The translations under genes were made by a program, and so were the position numbers. This document shows, piece by piece, positions 13,996-14,921 of a DNA stretch of 14,921 nucleotides. Location of the stretch: contig JACQDG010000028.1 in the NCBI GenBank assembly GCA_016201185.1, positions 1 through 14,921 of the forward strand, given 5' to 3'. Under the pieces are notes generated by a model. That model saw only the letters and a list, made by a program, of their open reading frames with translations. It had not been told where the DNA came from and did no database searches. This stretch comes from Acidobacteriota bacterium (GTDB lineage Bacteria; Acidobacteriota; Terriglobia; Bryobacterales; JACQDG01). Numbering within the stretch: the first letter of the stretch is position 1; each line of letters opens with the position of its first letter.

Positions 13996-14661
13996 CTACT
14001 CAAGGGTGGTCAGCTTCCGCTGCAGGGCGTACTTCACCAGTCCCGGGACATCATAAATGTGCAATTTGCGCATCACATTGGAACGGTAAGTGTCCACGGT
14101 CTTGGGGCTGATGTCGAGGCGGGCGGCGATTTCCTTGGCCCGCATCCCCTCTACCAGCAACCCGAACACCTGGTATTCCCGCGAGCTCAACGTATCGAGC
14201 GGGTCGACCCCCGCCGGACGCCGCGTCGCTGTCAGCAGGGCCCGTGCTTCGAGGAGGGGGGAAACGTAAAACCCTCCCTCCATGATGATGTGAATGGCGT
14301 CCACAAGGTGGCGCCGGGGACCGTCCTTCAGCAGAAAGGCGTTGGCTCCAATGCGGAAAGCCTCCTCCACAATCTTCGGGTCCCGGCTAACAGAAAGAAC
14401 CGCAATTTTCACCTGGGTACTCCACTTGCGCGTCCGGCGAATAACTTCGATGCCATGCAGCTTGGGCATGTTCAGGTCCAGGATGGCCACGTCGGGTCGC
14501 AACTCTTTGATCAACTCCGCGGCCTGCAGGCCGTCAGGGGCCTGGCCGATCACCGTCAGATCGGGCTCGCCAGCCAGCAGCGAGTCCACGCCCTCCCGTA
14601 CGATGGTGTGATCCTCGGCCAGAATTACGGTGATTTTCCGCGCTTCTTTCATGGGAGTCAC
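13996..14661 (-). CDS. NarL/FixJ-family response regulator (REC plus LuxR HTH)
   Basis: This is a cytoplasmic two-component response regulator of 221 residues (GTG start) or 218 (ATG at 14652). The receiver domain is at about 9-125 with the acidic pair E16-D17, the phosphoacceptor Asp62 in ILDLNMPKLHG, Ser90 as the switch residue and Lys112. A linker follows, then a LuxR/GerE helix-turn-helix at about 155-205 (LSSREYQVFGLLVEGMRAKEIA, then SPKTVDTYRSNVMRKL). All key residues are intact. The GTG overlaps the kinase stop by four bases (GTGA), while the ATG lies six bases beyond it; either way the genes are translationally coupled and the upstream kinase is its likely partner. Targets are unknown; the small exported-protein gene downstream is one candidate. 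Confidence 0.93.
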   Translation of the reverse strand: MTPMKEARKITVILAEDHTIVREGVDSLLAGEPDLTVIGQAPDGLQAAELIKELRPDVAILDLNMPKLHGIEVIRRTRKWSTQVKIAVLSVSRDPKIVEEAFRIGANAFLLKDGPRRHLVDAIHIIMEGGFYVSPLLEARALLTATRRPAGVDPLDTLSSREYQVFGLLVEGMRAKEIAARLDISPKTVDTYRSNVMRKLHIYDVPGLVKYALQRKLTTLE

Positions 14662-14921
14662 GGCGCCAGGGGCAGAGAGACCGACAGCCTAGTTCCCTCG
14701 CCCGGGGCGCTTTCGATCTGAAATACTCCCCCCAAAGACCGGACGCGTTGGCGGATGCTGGTCAGTCCGATCCCATCTTGGGCGGGCCGGGGCGCCCGGA
14801 CGTCGAACCCCTTTCCGTCATCCTCCAGCACCAGGCTGATGCTTTGCGCGGTAACCGCCGTGCGTATCACCACGCGGTGCGCCCCGGCGTGTCGCAAAAT
14901 GTTGGTCAGGCCCTCCTGCAC
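14658..14921 (-). CDS. Sensor histidine kinase, NarX/NreB type, C-terminal part (runs off the window)
   Basis: Only the last 87 residues of the kinase are present; the gene continues past the right edge, and the GTG there reads as an internal Val codon, not a start. The sequence is the HATPase_c domain of a HisKA_3-type kinase: N-box QEGLTNILRHA, G1 box DDGKGFD, G2 box GIGLTSIRQRVRSLGG, then the closing GEGTRLSVSLPL. This kinase class pairs with NarL/FixJ regulators, which matches the overlapping downstream gene. The sensed signal cannot be read because the input domain is outside the window. Confidence 0.93.
   Translation of the reverse strand: MQEGLTNILRHAGAHRVVIRTAVTAQSISLVLEDDGKGFDVRAPRPAQDGIGLTSIRQRVRSLGGVFQIESAPGEGTRLSVSLPLAP

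Noticed and set aside
1..14921. tRNA, rRNA, CRISPR arrays, insertion sequences or transposases
   Set aside because: Nothing was seen: no transposase-like protein, no regularly spaced short repeats apart from the TPR and proline units, and no recognisable tRNA or rRNA segments.

Overview
The window is high-GC bacterial DNA. Hand counts put most coding stretches near 60-67 % GC and the stretch at about 861-1500 nearer 53 %. Gene content fits a soil-type Gram-negative such as an Acidobacteriota member: a three-gene RND metal-efflux operon, a membrane protein with C-terminal TPRs, a NarL-type two-component pair and several small hypotheticals. That placement is inference from gene style; no marker gene proves it.

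Left end (1-1815). This part looks rearranged. A plus-strand gene joins the sensor half of a heavy-metal-type histidine kinase (two membrane helices, periplasmic domain, start of HAMP) in frame to a complete class I SAM-dependent methyltransferase, with no kinase core. After it, on the minus strand, lies what looks like the C-terminal tail of a larger protein (1579 to about 1815). Its upstream part is gone, and it ends exactly where the efflux operon begins.

Efflux operon (1814-7583, plus strand). An outer-membrane lipoprotein factor, a periplasmic adaptor and a 1033-residue inner-membrane RND pump are translationally coupled (ATGA and TAATG overlaps). Together they would form a CusCBA/CzcCBA-type tripartite exporter of metal cations. 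The metal is not clear: one of the three CusA methionines is kept and two appear to be absent.

Middle (7599-11023, minus strand). A class III PLP aminotransferase converges on the efflux operon. It seems to have its own extended -10 promoter just after the stop of the upstream gene. That upstream gene encodes a polytopic protein of the TMTC/PMT-like class ending in six exact 34-residue TPR units.

Right half (11085-14921). A short conserved-looking soluble protein and a membrane-anchored coiled-coil/TPR protein lie on the plus strand, separated by a good intrinsic terminator. On the minus strand are a seven-helix membrane protein, a very small exported proline/tryptophan-repeat protein, a NarL/FixJ response regulator, and the C-terminal end of its histidine kinase, which runs off the window. 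The regulator pair is the only complete-looking control module here. Whether it controls the neighbouring small exported protein is untested.

The strongest candidates for something new are the sensor-methyltransferase chimera and the small WPPPP-repeat exported protein beside a two-component system.
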